Origin: Mycobacterium arosiense ATCC BAA-1401 = DSM 45069
Lineage (GTDB): Bacteria > Actinomycetota > Actinomycetes > Mycobacteriales > Mycobacteriaceae
NCBI RefSeq assembly: GCF_002086125.1
Contig: NZ_MVHG01000024.1
Span: 1 to 58,559 of the forward strand
Length of the DNA: 58,559 bases
Direction of reading: 5' to 3'
Shown here piece after piece: positions 16,430 through 26,605 of the stretch; the stretch's first letter is position 1; each line of letters starts with the position of its first letter. The position numbers and the translations under genes are program-made. The notes below the pieces were generated by a model. The model was not told the origin of the DNA, searched no databases, and worked only from the letters and a program-made list of their open reading frames with translations.

Positions 16430-17769
16430 CGGATTCAGCGCGCTTTTGGGACCATGAGTTCGAGTGCCGGCCCTGGGAGGAAACCCAACGCTGGCAGGCG
16501 AAACAGCTGCCTTCACTGCTGCTGCGTCTGCGCAACGAGTCGCTCCTGTATGCCGACGCCCTTTCCGGGGTAGAACCCGATCGGGTGGCCTCGCTGAGCG
16601 CGCTGTCCGAACTTCCTATGACCGGCAAGGATGATTTGCGCCGCGGTCAAGAGACTAAGCAGCCTGGATTGATCTTGGGCCGGCAGCAGGCCGTCTCCGC
16701 TAATCGCATCGTTCAGATCTTGTCTTCGTCGGGCACCACCGGCCAACCCGTTTATTTCGGACTCACGAAGGCCGATAAGGAGTCATGGCTCGACTCGGCG
16801 GCAGCGATGTTTTTCACTGCAGGTCTGCGCGCCGGATCGGTCGCGGCGCTATCGACGGGTATGCCCATGGTTGCTGGCGGACTGCCCTACGCGGACGGGA
16901 TTCGCGCTGTTGGAGCAACTTTGGTGTGGTTGGGGGGTCAACCGACCCCTCGGATGGTTTCTACCCTGGCAAACCTGCAAGTGAATGCGCTAGTCGCGAC
17001 GGTCTCGTTTGCGAACTTTTTTGCTGCCAGGGTGGACGAACACCTTGGCCGGCCGGCGTCTTCTGTAGGCGTTCGCACAATCGTTACCGGAGGTGAGCCT
17101 GGTGTCGGCGAACCAGGAACGCGAGCAGCCATTCAGGACAGCTGGGGCGCCCAACGGGTCAGCGAGATCATGGGCCTTTGTGATGTATTGCCCGGCATAT
17201 GGAGTGAATGCCAGGAGGGCGCGGGGATGCACTTCATTGGCGGTCCCGACGTGCTCGCGGAGCTCATCGATCCAGCCACCGCAGAGCCAGTCCCCTGGAG
17301 CGAGGGCGCAGAAGGGGAATTGCTTTATACCACTTTGACTCGCGAGGCGACCCCGGTGTTGCGCTACCGGTCCGGCGATCATATTCGCGTGCTGGGGACC
17401 CGATGCCGCTGCGGCAGAGCAACTCCACGCATCCGCTGCATCGGCCGTACCGACGACATGCTGATCTATAAGGCGATGAACGTTTTTCCGTCGGCCATCC
17501 GCGAAATTGCGCTCGCTATCGGCGGTGAATACCTGGACGGCTTGACGCGTGTGCGCAAGGAGCGACACGAACAGGTTCGTTTCGATGAGCCAATCCCGGT
17601 CGAAGTCCAGCTCCGCCGAGCGCTCGACGACACGGACGCGGAGGCATTGCGACATCGAATCGAGAGCGCCGTGCACCAAACACTGCGGGTACGAATCGCA
17701 GTCGAGTGCCTGCCGCCAGGCACAGTTGCGGCGCAAACGTACAAGAATGCGCTGACGTATGTGCGGTGA
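16426..17769 (+). CDS. PaaK-like AMP-forming aryl-CoA ligase
   Basis: The 447-aa product matches phenylacetate-CoA ligase-type adenylating enzymes: P-loop ILSSSGTTGQPVYFGLT near residue 103, the TGGEPG motif near 223, RYRSGDHI near 310, and the cysteine-containing CRCGRATPRIRCIGRTDDMLIYKAMNVFPSAIRE leading into the small C-terminal domain. It would form an aryl-CoA from an aromatic acid, ATP and CoA. The ATG at 16426 follows GAAAGGA; the open frame to 16300 is unsupported. It heads a + strand group with an MDR reductase and HPPD. The acid is unknown. Confidence 0.82.
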   Translation: MTDSARFWDHEFECRPWEETQRWQAKQLPSLLLRLRNESLLYADALSGVEPDRVASLSALSELPMTGKDDLRRGQETKQPGLILGRQQAVSANRIVQILSSSGTTGQPVYFGLTKADKESWLDSAAAMFFTAGLRAGSVAALSTGMPMVAGGLPYADGIRAVGATLVWLGGQPTPRMVSTLANLQVNALVATVSFANFFAARVDEHLGRPASSVGVRTIVTGGEPGVGEPGTRAAIQDSWGAQRVSEIMGLCDVLPGIWSECQEGAGMHFIGGPDVLAELIDPATAEPVPWSEGAEGELLYTTLTREATPVLRYRSGDHIRVLGTRCRCGRATPRIRCIGRTDDMLIYKAMNVFPSAIREIALAIGGEYLDGLTRVRKERHEQVRFDEPIPVEVQLRRALDDTDAEALRHRIESAVHQTLRVRIAVECLPPGTVAAQTYKNALTYVR

Positions 17770-17874
17770 TCGCTTCCGGCAGCGGCAAAGTGGGTTTGCC
17801 GGCCGAAGTGAGCCGAAAGTAGTCGTCCGGAAAAGCATTTGCAAAGCGCACGTCTGGGATTTAGGAGCAGTTGA

Positions 17875-18810
17875 ATGCGCGCATTCGTCCTTGATGACTT
17901 CGGGGTGCCGCCTCGGCTTGCCGAAATGCCTGTGCCGATGCCGCAAACGGGCGAGATCCAAATCCATGTCCAGGCATCTTCGGTCAACAGTTTCGACAGC
18001 ATGCTCGTGGCGGGCTGGCTAAAGACGATGTACCCGCACGAGTTCCCCGTGGTACTCGGTAAGGACTTCGCTGGCACGGTGACCAAACTGGGCAAAGGCG
18101 TCGACGAATTCCAGGTCGGCGACCGGGTTTTCGGAGTGGTTGTCAGGCCGCGCCTCACTGACGGAGGGGGTTTCGCCGAATACGCGATAACGTCTGCCTC
18201 GTTCGGAGTGGCCACCGTGCCCGAAGGACTGTCCCTAGACGTAGCCGGGGTGCTCGGTCTGGCTGGGTCGACGGCGGCGGTTGCCGTGGACTCCATCGGC
18301 GAGGACGCTGAGGGCAGCGTGTTGGTTAGTGGTGCGACTGGCGGCGTCGGAGTCTTCGTGGTGCAGATGCTCGCAGCTCGCGGCGCGCGCGTAATCGCCA
18401 CCGCCGCATCCGAGGCCGGAGCGGACATGGTGCGCGAATTGGGCGCCGAGACGGCTGTCGATTATCGCGATGATATGAGTGCCCGAGTAAAAAAGTTGCG
18501 GCCCAGTGGGGTCGACGCTGTCGTGCACCTTGCCGGTGATGCTGTCGAGCTTGCTGAGCTGATCGTGGAGGGCGGAGTTCTCGCATCGCCCATGCACATT
18601 GAACCGATGCAGATGCGCAGGCGCGACATCGATATTCAGTCGGTGACGGCTCAGCCTGACCGGCAGTTGCTGCAATGGCTTGCTGCCGAATTCAACCGCG
18701 GCAATTTCCGTGTGCCGGCTACGCGGACCTACCAGTTCGACGAACTTGGCGAGGCTTTGTCAGACTTCGCGAGCGGCAAAACCGGCAAGCTAGCGGTCGC
18801 GCTGAGATGA
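17875..18810 (+). CDS. Zinc-independent MDR oxidoreductase (quinone-reductase-like)
   Basis: The 311-aa product is a medium-chain reductase of the quinone oxidoreductase group: GKDFAGTVTKLGKGVDEFQVGDRVFGVV near residues 62-90, the NADPH motif VSGATGGVGVFVVQMLAARGARV near 146-168, and no zinc ligands. Such enzymes reduce enones or quinones with NADPH. The ATG at 17875 follows TAGGAG. It lies 105 nt after the CoA ligase and 63 nt before hppD, on the same strand, so the three are probably co-transcribed. The substrate is unknown. Confidence 0.78.
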   Translation: MRAFVLDDFGVPPRLAEMPVPMPQTGEIQIHVQASSVNSFDSMLVAGWLKTMYPHEFPVVLGKDFAGTVTKLGKGVDEFQVGDRVFGVVVRPRLTDGGGFAEYAITSASFGVATVPEGLSLDVAGVLGLAGSTAAVAVDSIGEDAEGSVLVSGATGGVGVFVVQMLAARGARVIATAASEAGADMVRELGAETAVDYRDDMSARVKKLRPSGVDAVVHLAGDAVELAELIVEGGVLASPMHIEPMQMRRRDIDIQSVTAQPDRQLLQWLAAEFNRGNFRVPATRTYQFDELGEALSDFASGKTGKLAVALR

Positions 18811-20079
<1,269 letters not shown>

Positions 20080-20546
20080 CGATACGAAATGACGGTACCG
20101 CGCATGGAAGTGGCTCTTGTATGAACGTCGGCTGTACTTGACACTTTTGTCTTCTGGGTAAAGTGTATGACATCGTGGGCGGTTCCCGCTCGCCGATGAC
20201 ACCAGCGCCAAAGCCCTGATCGACGACACTCGCGGATGTGCGTGTGCGCGGTCGATGGCCCCGTGCGGTCTACAACGGATTACGCGCGCCCGGCCGGCTA
20301 CGGGGTACCCGAGCTGCTTCTGGCCGATAACGGCAAGGTATTAGTTAGCCAGCGCGCGCGTTCATGGGCGCAGACGTATAGACCTGTGCCACAACAAAAG
20401 CCAGCGCCGACGACCGGCCGGACCAGCGCGCCTTGACAGTGGCTCCTAAAGACCCATGTGGTTGCGCTCTGCGAGCGCTTCGGCCGCATGCAACCCGTGG
20501 CTGGTACCAGGAAGCGAAATGGAGAGACCGTCACAGGGTTGTCGAA
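20080..20546 (+). mobile_element. Gene-free gap with a degenerate integrase-core transposase remnant
   Basis: No intact gene is present. Around 20212-20260 one frame reads ALIDDTRGCACARS, like the first catalytic Asp region of IS481/IS3-type integrase cores. About 20297-20343, in another frame, it reads YGVPELLLADNGKVL, like the second catalytic Asp region. The intervening sequence is shortened and out of frame and the third acidic residue is not found. This is a dead insertion-sequence fragment between hppD and the fah operon. Confidence 0.6.
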
Positions 20547-21215
20547 TCAATTAAGAGCCTTCGAAATCTCAGCGGCAGCGTGGAGGACGAGGGGGCCTAT
20601 TACGTCGGTATCGAACGATGAAAGAGCGATGACCCCCACACTCGCCCGCAGTGACGTAACGCCATGTACCGGGGCGGCAACGCCGTAAGCTCCAGGTTCC
20701 AGCTCACCAGCCGACGTTGCCCACGCCTGCCCGCCCGGTGGGAGCGACATCGCGTGACCGGCAGCGCCCCGGTCGAGTGGATGCCGTGAGCCGACCCGGT
20801 AGGCCACGTGAAACGTCGTCTGCGACGGCTCAACAACGACAACCGCCTGCGCCTCTGACCCGTCTGCAACGGTCAGGTGTGCGGTGGCTCCTACGCGCTC
20901 GGCCAAGTTGCGCAGTGTTGGCGTGGTGATGGCACGCAGGTGAGGCAACACCTTGCTAGCCAGCCTCATCAAGCCAAGTCCCAACCGAACTCCGGGACCA
21001 TCTCTGCGTACGAAACCCTCATCTTGCAAGGGACCCAACAACCGGTACACCGTTGCCCGACTGATGCCGGTCTCCGACGCGAGTTGGCTTATCGTGGGTG
21101 CCCCTTCTTCGTGGTTAGCAATCGCATTCAGCAATACCAACCCCCGTTCGAGCATCAATGAGGCGTCTTTCGAGCGGTTGCCGTGTCGTGGCCGGCGTTG
21201 GGCTAAGTCGATCAT
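20547..21215 (-). CDS. IclR-family regulator in the fah operon
   Basis: The 222-aa product has an IclR HTH (LMLERGLVLLNAIANHEEGAPTISQLASETGISRATVYRLLGPL at about residues 21-64) and a shortened effector domain that ends DVIGPLVLHAAAEISKAL. It is a little shorter than the usual 245-260 aa. Its ATG overlaps the fahA stop by 4 nt, so it is translated from the orf-fahA-iclR transcript and probably controls it. This is the second of three IclR genes in the island. Confidence 0.83.
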   Translation of the reverse strand: MIDLAQRRPRHGNRSKDASLMLERGLVLLNAIANHEEGAPTISQLASETGISRATVYRLLGPLQDEGFVRRDGPGVRLGLGLMRLASKVLPHLRAITTPTLRNLAERVGATAHLTVADGSEAQAVVVVEPSQTTFHVAYRVGSRHPLDRGAAGHAMSLPPGGQAWATSAGELEPGAYGVAAPVHGVTSLRASVGVIALSSFDTDVIGPLVLHAAAEISKALN

Positions 21216-22420
21216 GGATACTTCGCTTCGACCACTCGGCCCTCCACCTCGGCCAACCCGATCAGTGAACCAGCATCTCCGGGAGCGGACGCCGAAATTA
21301 CTACTGAGTCGCCGTCCTCCAGGAAGGTGCGTGTGGTGCCGTCATCCAGTTGGATCGGCTCCTGTCCGTTCCAAGAGAGTTCCAGAAAGCTACCACGCTC
21401 AGTTTTCTTGGGGCCCGACACGGTGCCGGAGGCGAAGAGATCACCTGGTCCCACGGTTGCTCCGTTCGCGGTCATATGAGTTAGCTGCTGCGCCGGGCTC
21501 CATGCCAGCTGGCCGAATGGCGGGTTCGCCACCAGCGTGCCGTTCCACTTTATCGACAATTGCAGATTAAGACCCCAAGGATTGACCTCGCACAGGTACG
21601 GCAGCAGCGGATGTTCGGGCGGCGGCGGGCTGCATCGCGCGGCTAAAAGCGCCGACAGCGGGGTAATCCAACCGCTGATAGACGTGGCAAAGGATTTGCC
21701 GAGAAACGGGCCAAGAGGCACGTATTCCCAAGACTGGATGTCACGCGCAGACCAATCATTCATTAGGGCCACGCCGAAAACATGTTCATCGAAACTTCGC
21801 GTTGCTATGTGCGTGGCAACGGCGCCGCCGCACACGAAACCAACTTCTGCTTCGATATCGAGTCGGCAGCTGGGACCGAACGTCGGCAGGGGGTCCGTAG
21901 CCGTTTTGCGTTGGCCATGAGGTCGTTTGATGTCGCTGCCAGAAACAACGATGGTGCCCGAACGGCCATGGTAGCCAACGGGTAAGTGAGTCCAATTTGG
22001 CAGCAGCGGCGGCTGGTCTGGCCGGAAGATACTTCCGACATTTTTGGCGTGGTGCTGTGACGAGTAGAAGTCGACGTAATCGCGGATTGTGAACGGCAGC
22101 AGTGCACGGGTGTGAGTCAGGGGTATCAACTCAGCGCCTGCGGGCGCGGCCGGGTGACTCACAATGTCGATGAGCCGTTCGCGCAATTCATCCCAAACCT
22201 CCTTGCCAGTGGCCAACAGGGGGTCCAGCGATATGGCGTCAGCTAGCGCTGCAAGTCGCGGTCCTAGTGATTTCGCCAGTGGGCGAAGCGGCATAGCGTG
22301 TTGACCAACCCGCACCGCGACGCCCGTTCCGCCGGAGTGCCGTACGACGCCGTAAGGAAGGGTCTGTGGACCGAACGGGCGGTCGTTTACGAACTCTGGG
22401 TCGTCGATCCAGGTGGTCAT
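21212..22420 (-). CDS. fahA: Fumarylacetoacetase
   Basis: Hydrolyses fumarylacetoacetate to fumarate and acetoacetate, the last step of homogentisate breakdown. The 402-aa product has the true FAH N-terminal domain (FVNDRPFGPQTLPYGVVR at 10-27) and the catalytic domain with DYVDFYSSQHHAKN near 115, LPVGYHGR, IEAEVGFVCGG, FGVALMNDWSARDIQSWEYVPLGPFLGKSF and GDLFASGTVSGP. This separates it from the smaller FAH-family gene at 13016. ATGA overlaps connect it to the upstream orf and downstream iclR. Confidence 0.92.
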   Translation of the reverse strand: MTTWIDDPEFVNDRPFGPQTLPYGVVRHSGGTGVAVRVGQHAMPLRPLAKSLGPRLAALADAISLDPLLATGKEVWDELRERLIDIVSHPAAPAGAELIPLTHTRALLPFTIRDYVDFYSSQHHAKNVGSIFRPDQPPLLPNWTHLPVGYHGRSGTIVVSGSDIKRPHGQRKTATDPLPTFGPSCRLDIEAEVGFVCGGAVATHIATRSFDEHVFGVALMNDWSARDIQSWEYVPLGPFLGKSFATSISGWITPLSALLAARCSPPPPEHPLLPYLCEVNPWGLNLQLSIKWNGTLVANPPFGQLAWSPAQQLTHMTANGATVGPGDLFASGTVSGPKKTERGSFLELSWNGQEPIQLDDGTTRTFLEDGDSVVISASAPGDAGSLIGLAEVEGRVVEAKYP

Positions 22421-23307
22421 AGGAGTCCGAGATCAGTGAGATCTGCCAGTGGCTCGGCCAACGAGCAGGACCCATATGAGGCCATTCGGGCGCGCACCGC
22501 ATTTGTAAGTTGATCAGACATTGCTTTGGCTTCTAGGGCAAGGGAGCGGCCATCCGTATTGCTCAGAGCCGCAAGTGGGCTTTGTCCACGCAACGTCTGC
22601 GCTACGGCCAGGAGCAGATTCAAAAACCCATGATGGCTAAAGCCGGTTCCACGGTCGGTGTAGTGCGCTGCATGATGCAGACCAGCTGTTGCTTTGAATG
22701 GAACCTGAAGTGCACACGTCACGCGGAGGAATTCGGCGACCTGATCATTGGAGGGAAAAGCGTCCGCCGTGAGTCCGCCGCAACGTAGTTTCGGCCAGTA
22801 GCCGTGCTCGGCCACACGCCGCACACTGTGTAACCATTCAGACTGTTCCCGCGCAAGATCGCCAGGAGGCCGTTGCGGCTCAACAACTTTAACCACACCG
22901 ACGGGTATCACTTGTCCCGCGTCAACGAGCCAGGACGAATCCATCGCGGTGGGTGCCGCCATCTCGACCATCTGCAAGCGAGCCAATGCGCGGTGGGAGC
23001 GCAGCAACGCTAACGCATCGCGAAACCCGCTGAGGTCGGCGTCGACCACCAACGAAAGCTCAATAGGACTGGCAGGGGCCATAGCCGCGAGTTCCTGGAC
23101 TAGTTCTTCAACGCGGTCTGCGGGGCAGAGAAAAAGGCCGGTAATGTCCGCGTACCGTCTCGCCTTGACCTGGAGATGTTCGCGCACGGCATCCTGCATG
23201 GTGGCATTCCCAGGCGGGAACAACGCTGCATCATCGATCAGGCGCTTAAATAGGGCCGGCACCCTTGTGAACAGGTCAGATGGCGCAATCTTCGCGGTTG
23301 GCTGCAC
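22417..23307 (-). CDS. Conserved protein of unknown function in the fah operon
   Basis: Using the GTG at 23307 the product is 296 aa. It has an N-terminal FKRLIDDAALFPPGNATMQDAVREH segment, alternating strands and helices, and the striking C-terminal WPKLRCGGLTADAFPSNDQVAEFL and VPFKATAGLHHAAHYTDRGTGFSHHGFLNLLLA stretches rich in His, Cys and Gly. I do not recognise an enzyme family with confidence. The pattern suggests a TIM-barrel-like fold with a polar active site. It is translationally coupled to fahA (ATGA), so a role in homogentisate or tyrosine catabolism is likely, possibly a missing isomerase step. Confidence 0.7.
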   Translation of the reverse strand: MQPTAKIAPSDLFTRVPALFKRLIDDAALFPPGNATMQDAVREHLQVKARRYADITGLFLCPADRVEELVQELAAMAPASPIELSLVVDADLSGFRDALALLRSHRALARLQMVEMAAPTAMDSSWLVDAGQVIPVGVVKVVEPQRPPGDLAREQSEWLHSVRRVAEHGYWPKLRCGGLTADAFPSNDQVAEFLRVTCALQVPFKATAGLHHAAHYTDRGTGFSHHGFLNLLLAVAQTLRGQSPLAALSNTDGRSLALEAKAMSDQLTNAVRARMASYGSCSLAEPLADLTDLGLL

Positions 23308-23802
23308 ATCTACACCGTAACGCTTATCCGGAAATCGCACAAATATGTCTAAATATCGGACGAACTGGCGAAAGGGCGGTCTTCCCGCGCAGTTCATCCG
23401 AACCGCCTTGGTGCCGACGGGCCGCGAGAGGTGGCGGTTCCTATCCGCCGCGAAGACCGCACGGCAAGCGCATCGGTTGGCTCAGTGCTCTCCTCGAAGC
23501 GCGAACGCGGCGCGTTTGGTCGGGCCCCTCGATGCCGTGGGACGTGGAATGGCCGCAGCCTGAGCACTTCTTCGTACGGCGGGGTTTAGCTGGTGATCGT
23601 CTAATGAACATGCGGTCAGCATTCGCCATGCCGTGCATCTCCGCGATGAACACGATCGCATTTGGCTCGCAACCCTCGTGTGACAGCGCGATGCCGGTCA
23701 AGCGATCATGGCCAGTTCAATGGGTTCCGCTGGACGGAATATGGGCAACCAGTTCAGGTCAAACGCGGTGTAAGGCGGAGTGCGGTATGGGACCGTCCAT
23801 AC
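23308..23802. other. 495-nt divergent gap between the fah operon and the third iclR gene
   Basis: No gene can be supported; the short frames have no family resemblance. The only clear signal is the IclR-type palindrome at 23725-23739. Confidence 0.5.
23725..23739. promoter_or_regulatory. IclR-type operator upstream of the third iclR gene
   Basis: TTCCGCTGGACGGAA differs by one base from the core of the vanA and pobA palindromes. It lies 64 nt before the iclR start at 23803, consistent with autoregulation by an IclR protein. Confidence 0.55.
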
Positions 23803-24573
23803 ATGGCACGTTCTGCGACAGGGGAATCGGTGCTGGAGCGCGTCGTGCGAATTTTGGAGGTGTTTGATTCCGATACGATGACCGTCACGGTCACCGAGGT
23901 TGCTACTAGAGCCAACCTGCCGTTGTCCACTGCATCGCGACTAGTAGATGAGATGGCTCAGCACGGTCTACTACGGCGCGATGCCACGCATCAGATACGA
24001 ATTGGCTTGCGCCTCTGGGAGCTAGGGACACGTGCTTCGCCCACCCGAAGCCTGCGCGACGCTGCGATGCCGTTTATGCAGGACCTGCACGCAGTAGTTG
24101 GACATCATGTACAACTCGGGGTGCGCGAGGGCGACGAGGTGCTGTTTTTGGAACGGTTAAGCGCTCCTGTAGCCGTCATCAATCTCACACGCATCGCGGG
24201 CCGCCTTCCGCTATGCGCATCATCGTCTGGTCTGATTTTGCTAGCACACGCGCCGGCGGCGGTGCAAAACCGTATCATGGCGAGCCCGCTGACTGTGTAT
24301 ACGAACCACACCATTGGCGAGCCAGGCGAACTCCGTCGCTTTCTGGCTCAAGCGCGCTACACCGGTGTAGCATGCTGCCGCGGGTTTATTCACCCCGCTG
24401 CCACCGGGATCGCTGTGCCAGTGCGTGATTCGCGTGATCGCGTTGTTGCAGCGCTCTCGGTAATCGTCCCGACCGACGGGCATGAGTCTAGCCGAATCCC
24501 TGCGTTGCAGGCAGCCGCGCTGGGTATCCACCGCGCGATAGCGAGGCCGAGCCGGGGTGTTGAAATCCCCTGA
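23803..24573 (+). CDS. IclR-family regulator, candidate reader of the TTCC-N7-GGAA sites
   Basis: The 256-aa product has the IclR HTH (SVLERVVRILEVFDSDTMTVTVTEVATRANLPLSTASRLVDEM at about residues 7-48) and effector domain (LGVREGDEVLFLERLSAPVAVI, LPLCASSSGLILLAHAP). The ATG at 23803 begins next to the domain; the frame is open further upstream without support. It has an IclR-type palindrome 64 nt before its start and another 5 nt after its stop, before the amidohydrolase gene. That placement makes it the best candidate to bind this operator set. Confidence 0.83.
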   Translation: MARSATGESVLERVVRILEVFDSDTMTVTVTEVATRANLPLSTASRLVDEMAQHGLLRRDATHQIRIGLRLWELGTRASPTRSLRDAAMPFMQDLHAVVGHHVQLGVREGDEVLFLERLSAPVAVINLTRIAGRLPLCASSSGLILLAHAPAAVQNRIMASPLTVYTNHTIGEPGELRRFLAQARYTGVACCRGFIHPAATGIAVPVRDSRDRVVAALSVIVPTDGHESSRIPALQAAALGIHRAIARPSRGVEIP

Positions 24574-24577
24574 TCGA

Positions 24578-24594
24578 TTTCCATTGAATGGAAA
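24578..24594. promoter_or_regulatory. IclR-type palindromic operator upstream of the amidohydrolase
   Basis: TTTCCATTGAATGGAAA is a perfect palindrome (7-nt arms) sharing the TTCC-N7-GGAA frame and the central TG with the sites at 3418, 12898 and 23725. It lies about 170 nt before the amidohydrolase start. Confidence 0.55.
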
Positions 24595-24764
24595 CCGCAT
24601 TGTGGCTCTTGCAACCGTGTCGCACCGTCTTTGGCTATGACTGCAATGGCCCGAATCTCTAGGGTCGCTCCACGGTGGGCGGCACACGCTAACGACGTCA
24701 CGTCAGGCCAGATGTGAGTTTGGTACCGGCCCGCGCCGGCGATCGATATCTGAGGAGGTCGCAG

Positions 24765-25640
24765 ATGGGAATGGATGTTACCAAATTGACTGCGATCGAT
24801 GTGCATGTGCACGTGGAACGTGACGGTTGCGGGCACCTTTCGTTGCCGGGTGAGTTTGTCGAAGCCTCGACGGCTTACTTTGCCGCCGATCGCTACAAGC
24901 CCTCCATTGACGAGATCGCCGATTATTACCGGCAACGCGAGATCGGCGCGGTGATTTTCAGCGTGGACATCGAGTCGTTCACCGGTCATCCCGCGCTGTC
25001 CAATGAGGAAATTGCCGATGCCGCCGCGAAAAATCCAGACGTTCTCCTCGCGTTCGCCAGCATCGACCCCGCTAAGGGCCGCGCCGGAGCACGCCGACTA
25101 AGGAGACTGATCGAGCAACACGGCGTGCGTGGAATTAAGTTTCATCCGAGTCTGCAGAATTTTTCCCCGGACGACGGCAGCGCCGACCCGTTGCTCGAGG
25201 TCGCGCAAGAGTATGGGATTCCCGCCGTGTTTCACACCGGCCAAACGGGAATCGGCGCCAACATGAGAGGCGGCGGGGGTATTCGACTCGCGTTGTCGAA
25301 CCCGATGCTTCTCGACAGCGTGGCTGTGACGTTCCCTGATTTGACGATTATCATGGCCCACCCGTCATTTCCCTGGCAGGACGAGGCACTCGCCATCGCG
25401 ACCCACAAACCCAATGTCTACATCGATCTCTCTGGGTGGTCGCCGAAATATTTCCCGCCGCAGCTCGTTCGTTATGCCAACTCGCTGTTACAAGACAAGG
25501 TTCTTTTCGGGTCGGACTATCCTCTTATCACCCCCGACCGTTGGCTGGGCGACTTCTCAGGCCTAGACATCAAGCCTGCCGTACTGCCGAAAATCCTAAA
25601 AGATAACGCCGCCCGGATATTGCGACTGCAGCAGGCCTAA
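24765..25640 (+). CDS. Amidohydrolase-2 family metal-dependent hydrolase/decarboxylase
   Basis: The 291-aa product is a COG2159-type TIM-barrel: AIDVHVHVE (metal His-x-His at about 12-14), GVRGIKFHPSLQNF near 120, GIPAVFHTGQTG near 150, IIMAHPSFPWQDEA near 190 and VLFGSDYPLITPDRW near 245. Family members include gamma-resorcylate, 5-carboxyvanillate and ACMS decarboxylases and 4-oxalomesaconate hydratase, so a role in aromatic catabolism is natural. The exact reaction is not readable. The ATG at 24765 follows a strong GAGGAGG at 24752-24758. It is the last intact gene of the island. Confidence 0.8.
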   Translation: MGMDVTKLTAIDVHVHVERDGCGHLSLPGEFVEASTAYFAADRYKPSIDEIADYYRQREIGAVIFSVDIESFTGHPALSNEEIADAAAKNPDVLLAFASIDPAKGRAGARRLRRLIEQHGVRGIKFHPSLQNFSPDDGSADPLLEVAQEYGIPAVFHTGQTGIGANMRGGGGIRLALSNPMLLDSVAVTFPDLTIIMAHPSFPWQDEALAIATHKPNVYIDLSGWSPKYFPPQLVRYANSLLQDKVLFGSDYPLITPDRWLGDFSGLDIKPAVLPKILKDNAARILRLQQA

Positions 25641-25807
25641 GTACGTTGAAACCGCGCTACCTCGCGTAGTGCGTTGTGCGGCCAGCATCTATCCGCAGCA
25701 AAGCCCGGCGAGCGCATCAGGTCGATTTGATAGGCGGGATATGAATCTCTACCAGACGAAGGGACGCGAAGCTGACGCGAGAATCGTTGTCCTCCAAGAG
25801 GGCGACT

Positions 25808-26077
25808 TCATGGGTACCGAAGGCGAGCCCTCACCGGTGGCTCGGCGGGGGCGGTTGCCCCCGCCGCTAACTTCAGCACCCGGTTGTTGTTGAAGTCGGC
25901 GACGTAGACATTGCCGTCCGTGTTAACCGCCACACCGCCAGCTCCACAAGGGAGCGCTCCCACAAGAGTTCGCTCCGGCGGTTGCCCAAGCTGCTGACGG
26001 GAGTCGAACCGCGGTGGTCGACCCCGCAGGCAATTGAGCACCCGGTCGTTGATGAAGTCGGTGACAAATACATCGCC
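25808..26077 (-). pseudogene. Remnant of NHL beta-propeller, PknD sensor-like
   Basis: Reading on the minus strand, GDVFVTDFINDRVLN is followed after a gap by GGVAVNTDGNVYVADFNNNRVLKLAAG. These are two NHL propeller blades of the type in the extracellular domain of the mycobacterial kinase PknD. No kinase domain, start codon or transmembrane segment accompanies them, so this is a fragment of a lost gene or a recombination scar. Confidence 0.6.
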
Positions 26078-26540
26078 TGCGATGTCCCGGCTACGCTGTC
26101 GGGCCTGATGATTCTCTTACCCTACGAATGGCAGCTCCAACTGCGACAAGCGCAAGGAAGGCCCGCCGGACTGCGAGGGCCGAACGGGAGGTGCGGTGGA
26201 CTGCGAGGGGTTGCGAGCGCCGAAACAGTTAATGCCCGATCAGGAATGCCACCCTCGTAAGGGCGGCAATAAGCGAGTCATTTCAGCCAGTGGGAAGTCG
26301 GTTCGGCGGGGCAGCCGCTGTATCGATTTCGGCTTAGCTTGTTCAGCTATGGTTGGCGCGGCGCTAGGCGGGCTCGCTGTGGCGGAGATTCCGTTGCTGT
26401 TGAGCGAATCCGCGGGCAAAGTGTCGGCGAGGACGGTGTCGGCATCGTTGTTCTCTGGGACGATCAACGCCTCGTGCGCAATTTGCGAGTTCCCCTCGAT
26501 CTTGGCCGGATCGGCCCGCGCCGCGATCTTATTAGCACAG

Positions 26541-26570
26541 CTTTACAAATCCCGCTCAAAGTGTCACGCT
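26541..26570 (+). promoter_or_regulatory. Upstream element shared with 31581-31610 (copy 1)
   Basis: This 30-nt stretch begins CTTTACA and ends GTGTCACGCT and agrees with 31581-31610 at 24 of 30 positions without gaps, including the whole last 12 nt. It lies 35 nt before the first gene of the operon. It may be a promoter or the operator of a shared regulator. Confidence 0.45.
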
Positions 26571-26605
26571 GGGCGCTGAGCTGCGAGCGCGAGAGGTGAA
26601 CGGGA

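Larger units (their letters stand above)
25641..26605. other. 965-nt non-coding region at the island boundary
   Basis: Contains NHL-repeat debris on the minus strand (see 25808-26077) and a promoter-proximal element at 26541-26570. An open frame at 26196-26579 (127 aa) has no ribosome site or recognisable domain and is not called. Base composition rises to the GC-rich style of the downstream operon at its right end. Confidence 0.5.

Noticed and set aside
26196..26579. 127-codon plus-strand open frame
   Set aside because: No ribosome site, no recognisable domain, and it overlaps the upstream regulatory element.
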